64,000 nucleotides of DNA from Vogesella aquatica (GTDB taxonomy: Bacteria > Pseudomonadota > Gammaproteobacteria > Burkholderiales > Chromobacteriaceae): positions 1 to 64,000 of the forward strand of contig NZ_JAQQLF010000023.1 of the NCBI RefSeq assembly GCF_028548455.1. The letters run 5' to 3'. Below the pieces are notes generated by a model that was not told the DNA's origin, made no database searches, and saw only the letters and a list, made by a program, of their open reading frames with translations. Positions 7,932-16,559 of this stretch are shown piece after piece. The position numbers and the translations under genes were made by a program. Position 1 is the stretch's first letter. Each line of letters opens with the position of its first letter.

Positions 7932-8573
7932 ATGGAGATCGCCTTATCTCGGGTGCATTACCCAGTGACCACCCTTGGGCCTGGACGGCGCGTCGGCATC
8001 TGGTTTCAGGGCTGCTCGATCCGTTGTCCAGGTTGCATCTCGGTCGATACTTGGCGAGCAAAGCCGGCTGAGACCACTGTGGAGCAGCTGGTGAGATCGA
8101 TCACGCAGTGGCTTACTGAGTGCGATGGGATAACGATCTCCGGGGGGGAGCCGTTCGACCAGCCTTCGGCGCTGCATGCACTTCTGTCCTCCCTCTCGAC
8201 TTTCGATAAAGACGTGCTCGTTTTCACCGGCTACAGTGCCGAGCAAGCTCTTCAGATGATGCATAGTTGGGATGGCCTCATTGACGCGCTAGTCTCCGAC
8301 CCTTTTGAGCAACACACCCAACAGACCAAGCCGCTGCGCGGCAGTGACAACCAGCGTCTCAACCTGCTAACTGCACGCGGCGCAGCACGCTTTGCTAGTT
8401 ATGAGCGTTCGCTCACGCCTGAAGACCGGCAGCTCGATCTCCTTATAGACAAAGATGGCACGGCATGGCTCGCTGGCATTCCGCGACCAGGAGATTTGCA
8501 GGTGCTACAAGCCTGGCTCATAGCCGAGGGGCACCGCGCCACCACCACTGAACTTCCCCGTACCGCACCATGA
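7932..8573 (+). CDS. Small radical-SAM (NrdG-like activase family) protein
   Basis: 213 residues. C28-x3-C32-x2-C35 (GCSIRCPGC) is the radical-SAM [4Fe-4S] motif, preceded by the typical GRRVGIWFQ strand, and ISGGEPF (about 69-75) is the SAM-binding GGEP motif. This compact form resembles NrdG/PflA activases, which place a glycyl radical on a partner, and related 4Fe-4S single-cluster proteins. No glycyl-radical enzyme is encoded nearby, so the substrate is unknown: a partner protein, a nucleotide or an RNA are all possible. Position is informative: the ATG is 1 base after the ClpB-like stop, and its TGA overlaps the next start (ATGA). Confidence 0.85.
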   Translation: MEIALSRVHYPVTTLGPGRRVGIWFQGCSIRCPGCISVDTWRAKPAETTVEQLVRSITQWLTECDGITISGGEPFDQPSALHALLSSLSTFDKDVLVFTGYSAEQALQMMHSWDGLIDALVSDPFEQHTQQTKPLRGSDNQRLNLLTARGAARFASYERSLTPEDRQLDLLIDKDGTAWLAGIPRPGDLQVLQAWLIAEGHRATTTELPRTAP

Positions 8574-11500
8574 TTCGTTTCTGCCCAAATTGCCATACTG
8601 AACGTCAGCTCACCGAACTGTTCTGCGAAGGAACTGTAGACGGCCACCGCTGTGATTGGAACCTGATTGAGGTGCCGGTGCGTCCGCTGGGTTGGCGCCC
8701 AGCAGTGGTAGTAACCTCTGAAGAAGCTACCCCAGAGAAACCAACGGCGCCGGCATCTGGTGAGTCCCAAGTCTGCCTCAATGGTCATTCCATGGCCGTT
8801 GATGACCTGATTTGCCTCACCTGTGGAGCAGATCCAGCTGTTTTCGCTGCTGTCCCCGCTGCAGTAGTAGACGTCCCGCAAGCGTCGGCGGAAGAAACCG
8901 TTATCAACGGGTGGCGACTTTTACGTCAAATCAGCTCTAGTACAGGCTTCAGAGACCGGTTCCTCGCAGAAGAGGAGGAGGGTGATCGTCGCGCGGTACT
9001 CACGCTCTATCACCATGGTGCTGAGCCCGACCCTGAAGTCTATGAAGCAATCCGTCGACTAGCCCTCGATCATGTTCCGGATATCTACGCGACGGGACGC
9101 TGGAACGACCGCGCCTACGAAGTAGCCGAAGAGCTCACCGGCGGAACGCTTGCCGATCTTGGCATCGTTGCCCACGACTCGGCGGGCATTCGCCGTATCG
9201 TCTACGAGCTTGGTAAGGCGCTCAACGCATTCAACGAGGTTGGGTTGCGGCACCGTGACCTGCGCCCGAGCACCTTGCTGGTACGCAATCGTGATCCCCT
9301 CGACCTTGTTATCGGTGGATTCGGTTCGGCGCGACTGTCTGAATTCGACCTCGATATTGTCTCTCCACTCGAGATCACTCCCTACATGGCCCCGGAGGCG
9401 ATCGCGGGAGGCGTAGCGGCCGCTTCTGACTGGTGGAGCCTTGGCATGATCTTGCTCGAGCAGATCACCGGCGGAGCCTGCTTCGAAGGGATTAATCAGC
9501 ATGCCTTCCTAATCCACGTGCTTGCCAACGGTGTACCCATTCCTGATGGTCTCGCCCCCGAGGTTGAACTGCTTCTGCGCGGACTGCTTGCGCGCGACCG
9601 GCACCAGCGCTGGCAATGGGGACAGGTTCAGCAGTGGCTCGATGGCCAGTCGCCTGAGGCGCCACCACGTGCAGGCGACATGGCTGCGGGCGCCCAAGGC
9701 CCGGCAATCGTGCTCGCGGGCGTTTCTTACTGGACGGCTGCAAGCTACGCACTCGCAGCCGCTGAAGCAGTGAACTGGGGCGAGGCGCGCGAGCAGTTGC
9801 TGCGTGGTGTGATCACCAGCTGGGCTCAGGAGGCAGCACTATCGGCACAGACCCTTGCCAACCTGCGCCAGATCAGTAGTCATGAGGGACTGGATGAAGG
9901 GTTCCGGCTGATGCTCGCACTCAAGATCCTCAACGCTGACATGCCACTCATTTTCGAGGGAGACATCGTCACGCCGAAGTGGCTGCTCGACCATCCTCTT
10001 GAAGGTTATGAGCTCATCAGTGGGGCGGTGCCAGACCTACTGGAGCGCCTTGGCACCGAGCGCTGGCTCATCAGGCTCAAGGCACGCGAAACGGCGGTAC
10101 GAGACCGTGCACAGAACCTCGGGATCGAACTTGATGAGGACTTGCTGAGAATTAACTTACTTGGCACTTCGCGCGCGAAACTCGCTGCCGAATGGGAAGA
10201 GCGACGCCGGTTGTTTCCTGACAGTCATCACCATGGTCTTTTAAGCTTGATGGAACGCCGCACCGTGAGCGAAGAGGATCTCATCGTGGTGCTCAGTGCC
10301 ACCATCAGCCTTTTCCGCTCGTGTGAAGCTATCGTTGATGAAGCACAGCAGCTTGCTAATGAGGTTGGCGTCCACTCCTTCAAGCGTGAGTTGGTTAGCG
10401 AGATGACCCACTGGCCGCGCGGCGAAGTGCTGCAGATGGTGGCCGAGCGTATCGAGGGTTTTGCGCGCTGCGGAATTGAGACAGTTGATGGCTGGGGCGA
10501 CCGTTTCCGGCTTGAACGACGGCTGCCGCTTGCACAGGCGCTAGTGCTGATATCGGTACCGTCTGAAAACTGGCAGGAGCCACAAAAGCAGCAGTACCTT
10601 TCTCAGATCCTTGGTTTCTTCGAAAAGAAGATCACTGCCTCGGTGATGCGTGGGCCGTTGGTGCGGATGACAATAGGTAAGACCACTCCGCGCATCGACC
10701 TGTCTGAGCTTGGAACCCCGCGGCTTGATCCGGCGGCGCTGCTCGATCACCTGTTGCTACGAAATGAGCGAGCCTTGGCACTCGATCCGGCATGGCTCAT
10801 CAACCCTGCAAGCACGGTCGAACAACGTCTTCAGAGCTTGCACCGGCAGACTGCTCTCTATAAGCGCGACACTGGCATCGACGGCCTCTATCTCGGTTTC
10901 CCGTTCCTGCTTTTCCGTGACGCACGCTCGACCTCCCGCACGCGCATTGCTCCGTTACTCTTATGGCCAGTTCGTATGCAAGTGGAGGTGGGTACGCGAG
11001 GTGTCGTATCACTTGCCTTCGATAATGACCGCGAAGAGGTGCGTCTCAACCCCGCACTGGAAGGCTTGGTTGGTGCCGAACAGGCGAAGCAGTGGCGACA
11101 AGCGGTGGATGAGCTGCTCGGGCGGTCGGCATTGCGTGCCGCTGATGTGATGGATGCACTTGGAGCACTCGCCGTACCCAGATTGCGCACCTTGGAGTCT
11201 TTGCCTGGAGCCAAGACTGAACTTACGCCACAGTCGTCAGCCCTTGCGTCTAGTGCGGTACTGTTTCACCTTACCTTCATAGGTCAGGCGATCGGCGAGG
11301 ATTTACGTAATCTGCAACAGCTAAGACCGAATGGCACGGGGCTCGAAACCGCACTGAGGCTCAATAGCACGACGAATGACATTGCACAGCCTGCAATGCC
11401 AGTGCGTGAGATCGACCGCTATTTTACCGTACACAGCGACCCCTCTCAGGAGGAGGCGGTGCTATTCGCACGGGACGTGCCCGGACGACTTATCGAGGGT

Positions 11501-14500
11501 CCCCCTGGCACCGGCAAGAGCCAGACCATCGTCAATATGGTGGGAGATGCAATCGGACGTCATCGTAGCATGCTCATAGTCTGCCAGAAGCATGCTGCGC
11601 TAGAGGTGGTCTACAAGCGTCTGGTGGCCGAAGGCCTCGGCAATCGCATCATCATGGTGAATGATGTGAACCGTGATCGAAACGCTGTAATTCGGGCCGT
11701 ACGCGAGCAGATTGAGGAGCTGGTGAGACGTTCCCATGATGGTGCTGCACCGATTCGACGCAAGCGTGAGGAGATTGCAGCCCGCATTGAGGCTCTCGAA
11801 GGCACGCTAGACCGCCACCACGAGGCCCTACACAAAATCGATGAGAAAGTTGGCATCAGCTACAGGGCTCTGTTGGGCGAGCTGATCTTTCTTGAATCAC
11901 GCGCTGGACCGATTGATGTTCCGGCGCTACGCCTGCTTCTGAGTCGCCTCACTACTGGGGCACTTGCAGCGCTGGAAGAGGCGTGCGCGCCACTCGCGCG
12001 GTACTGGCTGCCAGCGTGCTACGAAGGAAGTGCGCTCTCCGTTTTGCAGGCGTTTACCCCTGATCCGGCCACGCTTGCTGACTTCCATGAGGCATTCGAC
12101 GCATTTCGATTGTCGGAAGTGACGCGTGCCGATGTGCTGCTTACTCGACCTGCGCCTTTCGAGGTCGACGACCCTACACCTCACCGTGCTTGGCTCACGA
12201 CCTACGGGGATAAATTCCTTGCTCTGCCTGATGCGATACGTGTGTTGCTCGCCAAATGGCTACCACTATTTCGGGGTACTCCGAGCGAGACCCCCAAGGG
12301 ACTTGATTACCTCAAGCAGCTTGCGACTTTGCGCGAGACGCTCACCGCCTGTAACGAGGCAGATTTCACAGAGAAACTGTCGATTGCGGCCAGCGCTCTC
12401 GAGCCCTCCGCACTAGACACCCTCTATGCATATACGCTAGAAGCCTGCACGCCAATGCGCTGGCTCGACCATCTGAACCTCAAACGGCACTTGCGCCGGC
12501 GTCAGGTGAATGCCTTCCTTGTCGAGCAGGGCGCAGCCCCAGATGCACCTCACGTTGCGCGTCTGAAACGCGTGCTGGAACTTGAAAGGCAGTGGCGTCC
12601 GCTGCGTAAGTCGCTTGCGGAGTTGCACCAAGCACTGCAACTGCCAGCGATTGCTTCCGATGCGGGACCGACGTTGCTCAAGGATGCGTCAGCAAGCTAT
12701 GAGTTATTGCAACAAGTCGCCGAGCTTGCCGCGTTACTCGCCAAAGCCCCTTGGCCCGATCAGGTGGATGCCGTCGCCAAAAGTGCGACGCACTCGGCCT
12801 TCCTTACACATTTTGCCGAGTACGACGCAGCGTTTGCCCGACACGCAGCTAGGACAGCAAGCCGGCAAGCGCTCGCCCGACTAGAAGGGTGGGCCATGCC
12901 CGAATGGTTTGCCAGCTGTGGGAGCGCGATTGATGCCAACGAGCCCAACCAAGCCAGGATCTCTCCGATCGAGGCGGTGCTCCCGACGCTCGCTGCGTAC
13001 CAGCAATTTCGGGGCCGTGCCGAGCGGCTCACTGAGCAGGAACTGGCCGCCTTTGCGGTGCTGCGCGGCAAAGAGGAGCAGCTGCGACTCATCCATCCAA
13101 CGGAGCTCGAAGGAGAGGTACGCCGTATCCTCAACCGCGAAGCCCGTCTAGGTTGGAAACGCGCAATGGAGCAGGCGTCCCCGGATCTCGAACATGACCG
13201 AGAAGATCTTGAAAGCAAAGTAGCTACGCTTGCTCAGCTTGACCGCGAGATGCGTGAGCTTAACAGGCAGCTCCTGCGAGAGGATTATGACCTCGCGCAG
13301 ATCCGGCCGCTGCGAGAGTGGGAGGACATCACGCGGCTCACCGGTCAACGAGCTCGGCGACTGCGTGAATTCATCGATCGCGGCGCTAGCCTGGGGCTCA
13401 TGAAACTGCGCCCAGTCTGGTTAATGAACCCAGATGTGGCAAGCCGGGTACTGCCTCTTAAAGCACAGCTTTTTGATACAGTGATCTATGATGAGGCGTC
13501 TCAGATGCCTGTGGAGTACGCGTTGCCGTCGCTGTTTCGTGCGAGCGTGTGCGTGGTCAGCGGCGACGAAAAACAGATGCCGCCTACTGCATTTTTCTCG
13601 GGTCGCGTCGAAAGTGATGAAGGGCAGATCTTCGATGGGGTGGAACCAGATGAAGATGCTAGTGAAGAAGAGCAGGAGGCGTTTGATGAAACCTGGAACC
13701 GGCGTGAGATTAAGGACTGCCCGGACCTGTTACAGCTCGCGCGCGGGAGCCTGCCCGCTTCCCGCCTTGCAATTCACTACCGATCGGCCTATCGCGAGTT
13801 GATCGGCTATTCGAATTCCGCCTTCTATGGCAACCACCTGCACGTACCGGTACGTCATCCCGAGTCGACCGTGCAGGCGGTGAAACCAATCGAACTGGTC
13901 GAAGTGGGGGGCACTTACCACGAGCAGACCAATTTCGACGAAGCAGAACGTGTGGTCGACATTCTCTCCGATATCTGGCGTAAACCGCGGGATGTAAGAC
14001 CTTCAGTCGGTGTGGTGACATTTAACCGCAAGCAGGCGGATCTGATCGAAGAGCGCTTGGAGGCGCGTGCAGAACTGGATGAGGTGTTCCGCGAAGCATA
14101 CCGATTAGAAAGCGAGCGGGTCGAAGATGGCGAAGACATGGGCGTATTCGTCAAGAACGTGGAAAACGTACAGGGCGATGAACGCGATGTGATTGTGTTT
14201 TCTTCAACCTTCGGCCGCAATCGCCAAGGCTCCTTCCTACGCAGCTTCGGCGTACTCGGCCAGAAAGGCGGAGAGCGCCGCCTCAATGTCGCGGTGACCC
14301 GCTCTCGGCAGAAGGTTGTAATGGTCACCTCGATGCCGATCGACGACATCTCCGATTTGCTCTCGACTCATCGCCCACCTGCTACTCCGCGTGACTACCT
14401 GCAGGGATACATGGCCTATGCTCGCGCCGTTTCAACAGGGCAACTCGGCCTCTCACGATCGCTGCTACAGCGTTGGACTGTTAGCCGCGACGGTGGCCGC

Positions 14501-14854
14501 GGGCATACAGCTGAGAGGGTAGGCGACGGTTTTACCGAGGCAGTTTCAGCTTATGTTCGCTCGCTAGGTTTTACCGTGAGTGAGAGCATCGAGAATGATG
14601 TGTTTGGTCTCGACTTTGCGGTGGAGCATCCACAGACGGGGTTGTTTGCTATCGGCATTGAGTGCGATGCGCCGCGCCATGACCTGCTCGGCCGTGCCCG
14701 GGCCCGGGAGGTGTGGCGCCCTAACGTACTGCGCCGCGCTGTGCCCATGATTCACCGTGTTTCCTCGCAGGCATGGTATGGCAGTGGTGATGCGGAGCGT
14801 TTGCGCCTGCAGCAGGCGATCGAAAAGGCATTACAGATGGAGGTTGTCCAATGA
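8570..14854 (+). CDS. Giant zinc-ribbon / pseudokinase / SF1 helicase / Vsr-like nuclease protein
   Basis: 2,094 residues. Domains in order: two N-terminal zinc ribbons (C5-x2-C8, C19, C28; C69, H73, C82-x2-C85); a protein-kinase-like fold (about 105-355) with HRDLRPST at 228-235, MAPE and DWWSLGM but degenerate catalytic sites; a long helical linker; a DUF4011-like segment near 760-840; then an SF1 DNA2/NAM7-Upf1-type helicase with Walker A GPPGTGKS (977-984), a long partly coiled insertion, DEAS (1641-1644), GDEKQMPP, HYRS, VQGDERD and VAVTRSR. The C-terminus (about 1985-2094) has the MTES_1575/Vsr-like nuclease pattern: FGLDFAV, IGIECD, then VWRPNVLRR. I infer a nucleic-acid-sensing effector with helicase and nuclease activity. 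Mokosh-type proteins (COG1112 helicase) are the closest named relatives I can suggest, from memory. Confidence 0.85.
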   Translation: MIRFCPNCHTERQLTELFCEGTVDGHRCDWNLIEVPVRPLGWRPAVVVTSEEATPEKPTAPASGESQVCLNGHSMAVDDLICLTCGADPAVFAAVPAAVVDVPQASAEETVINGWRLLRQISSSTGFRDRFLAEEEEGDRRAVLTLYHHGAEPDPEVYEAIRRLALDHVPDIYATGRWNDRAYEVAEELTGGTLADLGIVAHDSAGIRRIVYELGKALNAFNEVGLRHRDLRPSTLLVRNRDPLDLVIGGFGSARLSEFDLDIVSPLEITPYMAPEAIAGGVAAASDWWSLGMILLEQITGGACFEGINQHAFLIHVLANGVPIPDGLAPEVELLLRGLLARDRHQRWQWGQVQQWLDGQSPEAPPRAGDMAAGAQGPAIVLAGVSYWTAASYALAAAEAVNWGEAREQLLRGVITSWAQEAALSAQTLANLRQISSHEGLDEGFRLMLALKILNADMPLIFEGDIVTPKWLLDHPLEGYELISGAVPDLLERLGTERWLIRLKARETAVRDRAQNLGIELDEDLLRINLLGTSRAKLAAEWEERRRLFPDSHHHGLLSLMERRTVSEEDLIVVLSATISLFRSCEAIVDEAQQLANEVGVHSFKRELVSEMTHWPRGEVLQMVAERIEGFARCGIETVDGWGDRFRLERRLPLAQALVLISVPSENWQEPQKQQYLSQILGFFEKKITASVMRGPLVRMTIGKTTPRIDLSELGTPRLDPAALLDHLLLRNERALALDPAWLINPASTVEQRLQSLHRQTALYKRDTGIDGLYLGFPFLLFRDARSTSRTRIAPLLLWPVRMQVEVGTRGVVSLAFDNDREEVRLNPALEGLVGAEQAKQWRQAVDELLGRSALRAADVMDALGALAVPRLRTLESLPGAKTELTPQSSALASSAVLFHLTFIGQAIGEDLRNLQQLRPNGTGLETALRLNSTTNDIAQPAMPVREIDRYFTVHSDPSQEEAVLFARDVPGRLIEGPPGTGKSQTIVNMVGDAIGRHRSMLIVCQKHAALEVVYKRLVAEGLGNRIIMVNDVNRDRNAVIRAVREQIEELVRRSHDGAAPIRRKREEIAARIEALEGTLDRHHEALHKIDEKVGISYRALLGELIFLESRAGPIDVPALRLLLSRLTTGALAALEEACAPLARYWLPACYEGSALSVLQAFTPDPATLADFHEAFDAFRLSEVTRADVLLTRPAPFEVDDPTPHRAWLTTYGDKFLALPDAIRVLLAKWLPLFRGTPSETPKGLDYLKQLATLRETLTACNEADFTEKLSIAASALEPSALDTLYAYTLEACTPMRWLDHLNLKRHLRRRQVNAFLVEQGAAPDAPHVARLKRVLELERQWRPLRKSLAELHQALQLPAIASDAGPTLLKDASASYELLQQVAELAALLAKAPWPDQVDAVAKSATHSAFLTHFAEYDAAFARHAARTASRQALARLEGWAMPEWFASCGSAIDANEPNQARISPIEAVLPTLAAYQQFRGRAERLTEQELAAFAVLRGKEEQLRLIHPTELEGEVRRILNREARLGWKRAMEQASPDLEHDREDLESKVATLAQLDREMRELNRQLLREDYDLAQIRPLREWEDITRLTGQRARRLREFIDRGASLGLMKLRPVWLMNPDVASRVLPLKAQLFDTVIYDEASQMPVEYALPSLFRASVCVVSGDEKQMPPTAFFSGRVESDEGQIFDGVEPDEDASEEEQEAFDETWNRREIKDCPDLLQLARGSLPASRLAIHYRSAYRELIGYSNSAFYGNHLHVPVRHPESTVQAVKPIELVEVGGTYHEQTNFDEAERVVDILSDIWRKPRDVRPSVGVVTFNRKQADLIEERLEARAELDEVFREAYRLESERVEDGEDMGVFVKNVENVQGDERDVIVFSSTFGRNRQGSFLRSFGVLGQKGGERRLNVAVTRSRQKVVMVTSMPIDDISDLLSTHRPPATPRDYLQGYMAYARAVSTGQLGLSRSLLQRWTVSRDGGRGHTAERVGDGFTEAVSAYVRSLGFTVSESIENDVFGLDFAVEHPQTGLFAIGIECDAPRHDLLGRARAREVWRPNVLRRAVPMIHRVSSQAWYGSGDAERLRLQQAIEKALQMEVVQ

Positions 14855-16206
14855 GTGGCCCGAAGGTTGTTCGTATCGTCACGCGGGAGGAACGCATCGC
14901 CATAGGCCAGCGACAACTAGCGGAACTTGACCGCTGTATCGAGGCATGGCAACGGGCGGTAGCAATGGCAGGTGTTGAGGTAGACGCAACGATTGCGAAA
15001 ACCACTGCACACCGGACCAAGTTCCAGATGTTGCTAGCCGACGACAAGTTTATAGAGCTGGGGCAACAAGTAGCGAGCGAAGTGGCGTATCTGAAGTCCG
15101 AGACCGAGCGCTTGCTAGAGGAGACAATCCAAGCCGCGGCCGAGAGAAAGGTCAACCGACTGCGTTTACGAGAAAACGCGGTGGTGCTCATCAAGGCCCT
15201 CAAGGAAAAAGGGCGGAACGAGAATGAGTCGCTTCTTGCCCGGCTCGAAGCGGTGCGTAGTGGACAAGGGGAGGTTACCGATATGGAGGTGTGCCTTTCC
15301 GAGGCGTTGCGAGCGCTCACCCCAGAGAAAAATGAGGTGATGCTCACCGACGTCCAACGTGCACTTGCAGCGCGACTTAATGAACCGGGCGAGGTGACCA
15401 CTTTTGACGCTTGGAAAGCCGCGAATGCGGCACCGCGCGACTCTCGTATCCATCGTATCTACCGACAGTTAGCAGAGCTCGAACTCGCCGGGTTGCTACC
15501 CGCTGCAGCGGTGTTTTCCAAAAGGCTGGAAGCGGTCGAGGAAGTTGCAGTCATCCCAAGTCGCAACCTGCAGCTCGACAGCCTAGTGCTCGATCTCACG
15601 ACGGCGGTGAGCGAGGCTAAGGCGGAGATGATGCTCATCGAGGAGGCTAGGGGGCTTGTAGTCGAACTTTCCGGGCGCGAGGAGCAGGCCTGTCGGGAAA
15701 TGGGCGCTCAGATCGAAGCGACGCTGGCCGCACGCGATATAACAGCATTGCGATACCAGATAAAAGCAGCAAAAGACACACTTACTGACGCACTCAAGGT
15801 AGCTGCTGCTGCGGCACGCAGGCGAGTGCTTCTAGAAGGACTCGCGAAACTGGGTTATTCGGTCCACGAAGGTATGGCCGGAGCTTGGGCAGAGCAGGGA
15901 CGCATTGTGCTGCAGAAGCCTTCGCTCCCTGGGTACGGCGTCGAGATTGGTGGCAACACCGAAGGTGAACGACTGCAAGTTCGGGCTGTAGCCTTCTCAG
16001 CAAATCGGGACACTAGTCGCGACCGTGATGTGGAAACGATCTGGTGCGGGGAGTTTTCCAAACTACAGTCGGATTTAGCAGAAAGTGGCGGGGGACTCAA
16101 TCTTGAGCGGGCTCTCCCTGTTGGTTCAGCACCACTCAAGATAGTTTCTACAGTGGAGGACGGGTATGAAGAAAAAGGAGTGGGGCGCACTCAATTAAAC
16201 AGATGA
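14851..16206 (+). CDS. Coiled-coil protein of the ClpB/radical-SAM/helicase operon (unknown function)
   Basis: 451 residues. The ATG overlaps the giant gene's stop (ATGA), so it belongs to the same operon. The N-terminus MSGPKVVRIVT is short and possibly a beta strand. Residues about 15-330 are almost wholly helical, with long heptad-like stretches rich in Glu, Ala, Leu and Arg. The C-terminal 110 residues look like a small mixed alpha/beta domain (YGVEIGG, RAVAFSANRD, DVETIWCGEFSKLQ). No enzymatic motif, signal peptide or membrane segment is evident. I do not recognise the family. An adaptor or sensor holding the complex together, or recognising a phage product, is a guess from position. Confidence 0.75.
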   Translation: MSGPKVVRIVTREERIAIGQRQLAELDRCIEAWQRAVAMAGVEVDATIAKTTAHRTKFQMLLADDKFIELGQQVASEVAYLKSETERLLEETIQAAAERKVNRLRLRENAVVLIKALKEKGRNENESLLARLEAVRSGQGEVTDMEVCLSEALRALTPEKNEVMLTDVQRALAARLNEPGEVTTFDAWKAANAAPRDSRIHRIYRQLAELELAGLLPAAAVFSKRLEAVEEVAVIPSRNLQLDSLVLDLTTAVSEAKAEMMLIEEARGLVVELSGREEQACREMGAQIEATLAARDITALRYQIKAAKDTLTDALKVAAAAARRRVLLEGLAKLGYSVHEGMAGAWAEQGRIVLQKPSLPGYGVEIGGNTEGERLQVRAVAFSANRDTSRDRDVETIWCGEFSKLQSDLAESGGGLNLERALPVGSAPLKIVSTVEDGYEEKGVGRTQLNR

Positions 16207-16559
16207 GCGCGAATATTCTGTCCGGTGTTGGTTGTTGGTTGTTGGTTAATGTCTGTGTAGCGGTCGCAGCCATCTAGCTATCTAGCAAACAGGGGGCAAT
16301 TCAAACATTAAATTGGGTGTGATGCTTGTTCTCGATCTTTCGAAAGATCACAGCAAGCTAAGCCACATGGGCACTTGGTGTACTACCCGTTGCGGCGATC
16401 ATCTTGGAGATGAAACGGAGCGGGGAGTCTTAATTGTAAAGATACCAGGGCGACGAGATACGCTGAGTACAGCCACTGTGGTGGCGAAAAGAAAAAATGC
16501 AAAACATGTGACAGCCCCATCAAATAGTGCTGTTCAAGAGCAAGAACAGGTGAAGAAAA
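16207..16559. other. Intergenic region without a convincing gene
   Basis: About 350 bp between the operon and the RloC-like gene. It contains a short tandem repeat of a GTTGTTG unit near 16226-16247. A TTG-started frame (16313-16588) runs 29 bp into the next gene; it has no recognisable motif and I leave it uncalled. The promoter of the RloC-like gene is presumably here. Confidence 0.4.

Noticed and set aside
16226-16247. Short tandem GTTGTTG repeat considered as a CRISPR-like or iteron signal
   Set aside because: Only three units of 7 bp with no spacers; simple sequence.
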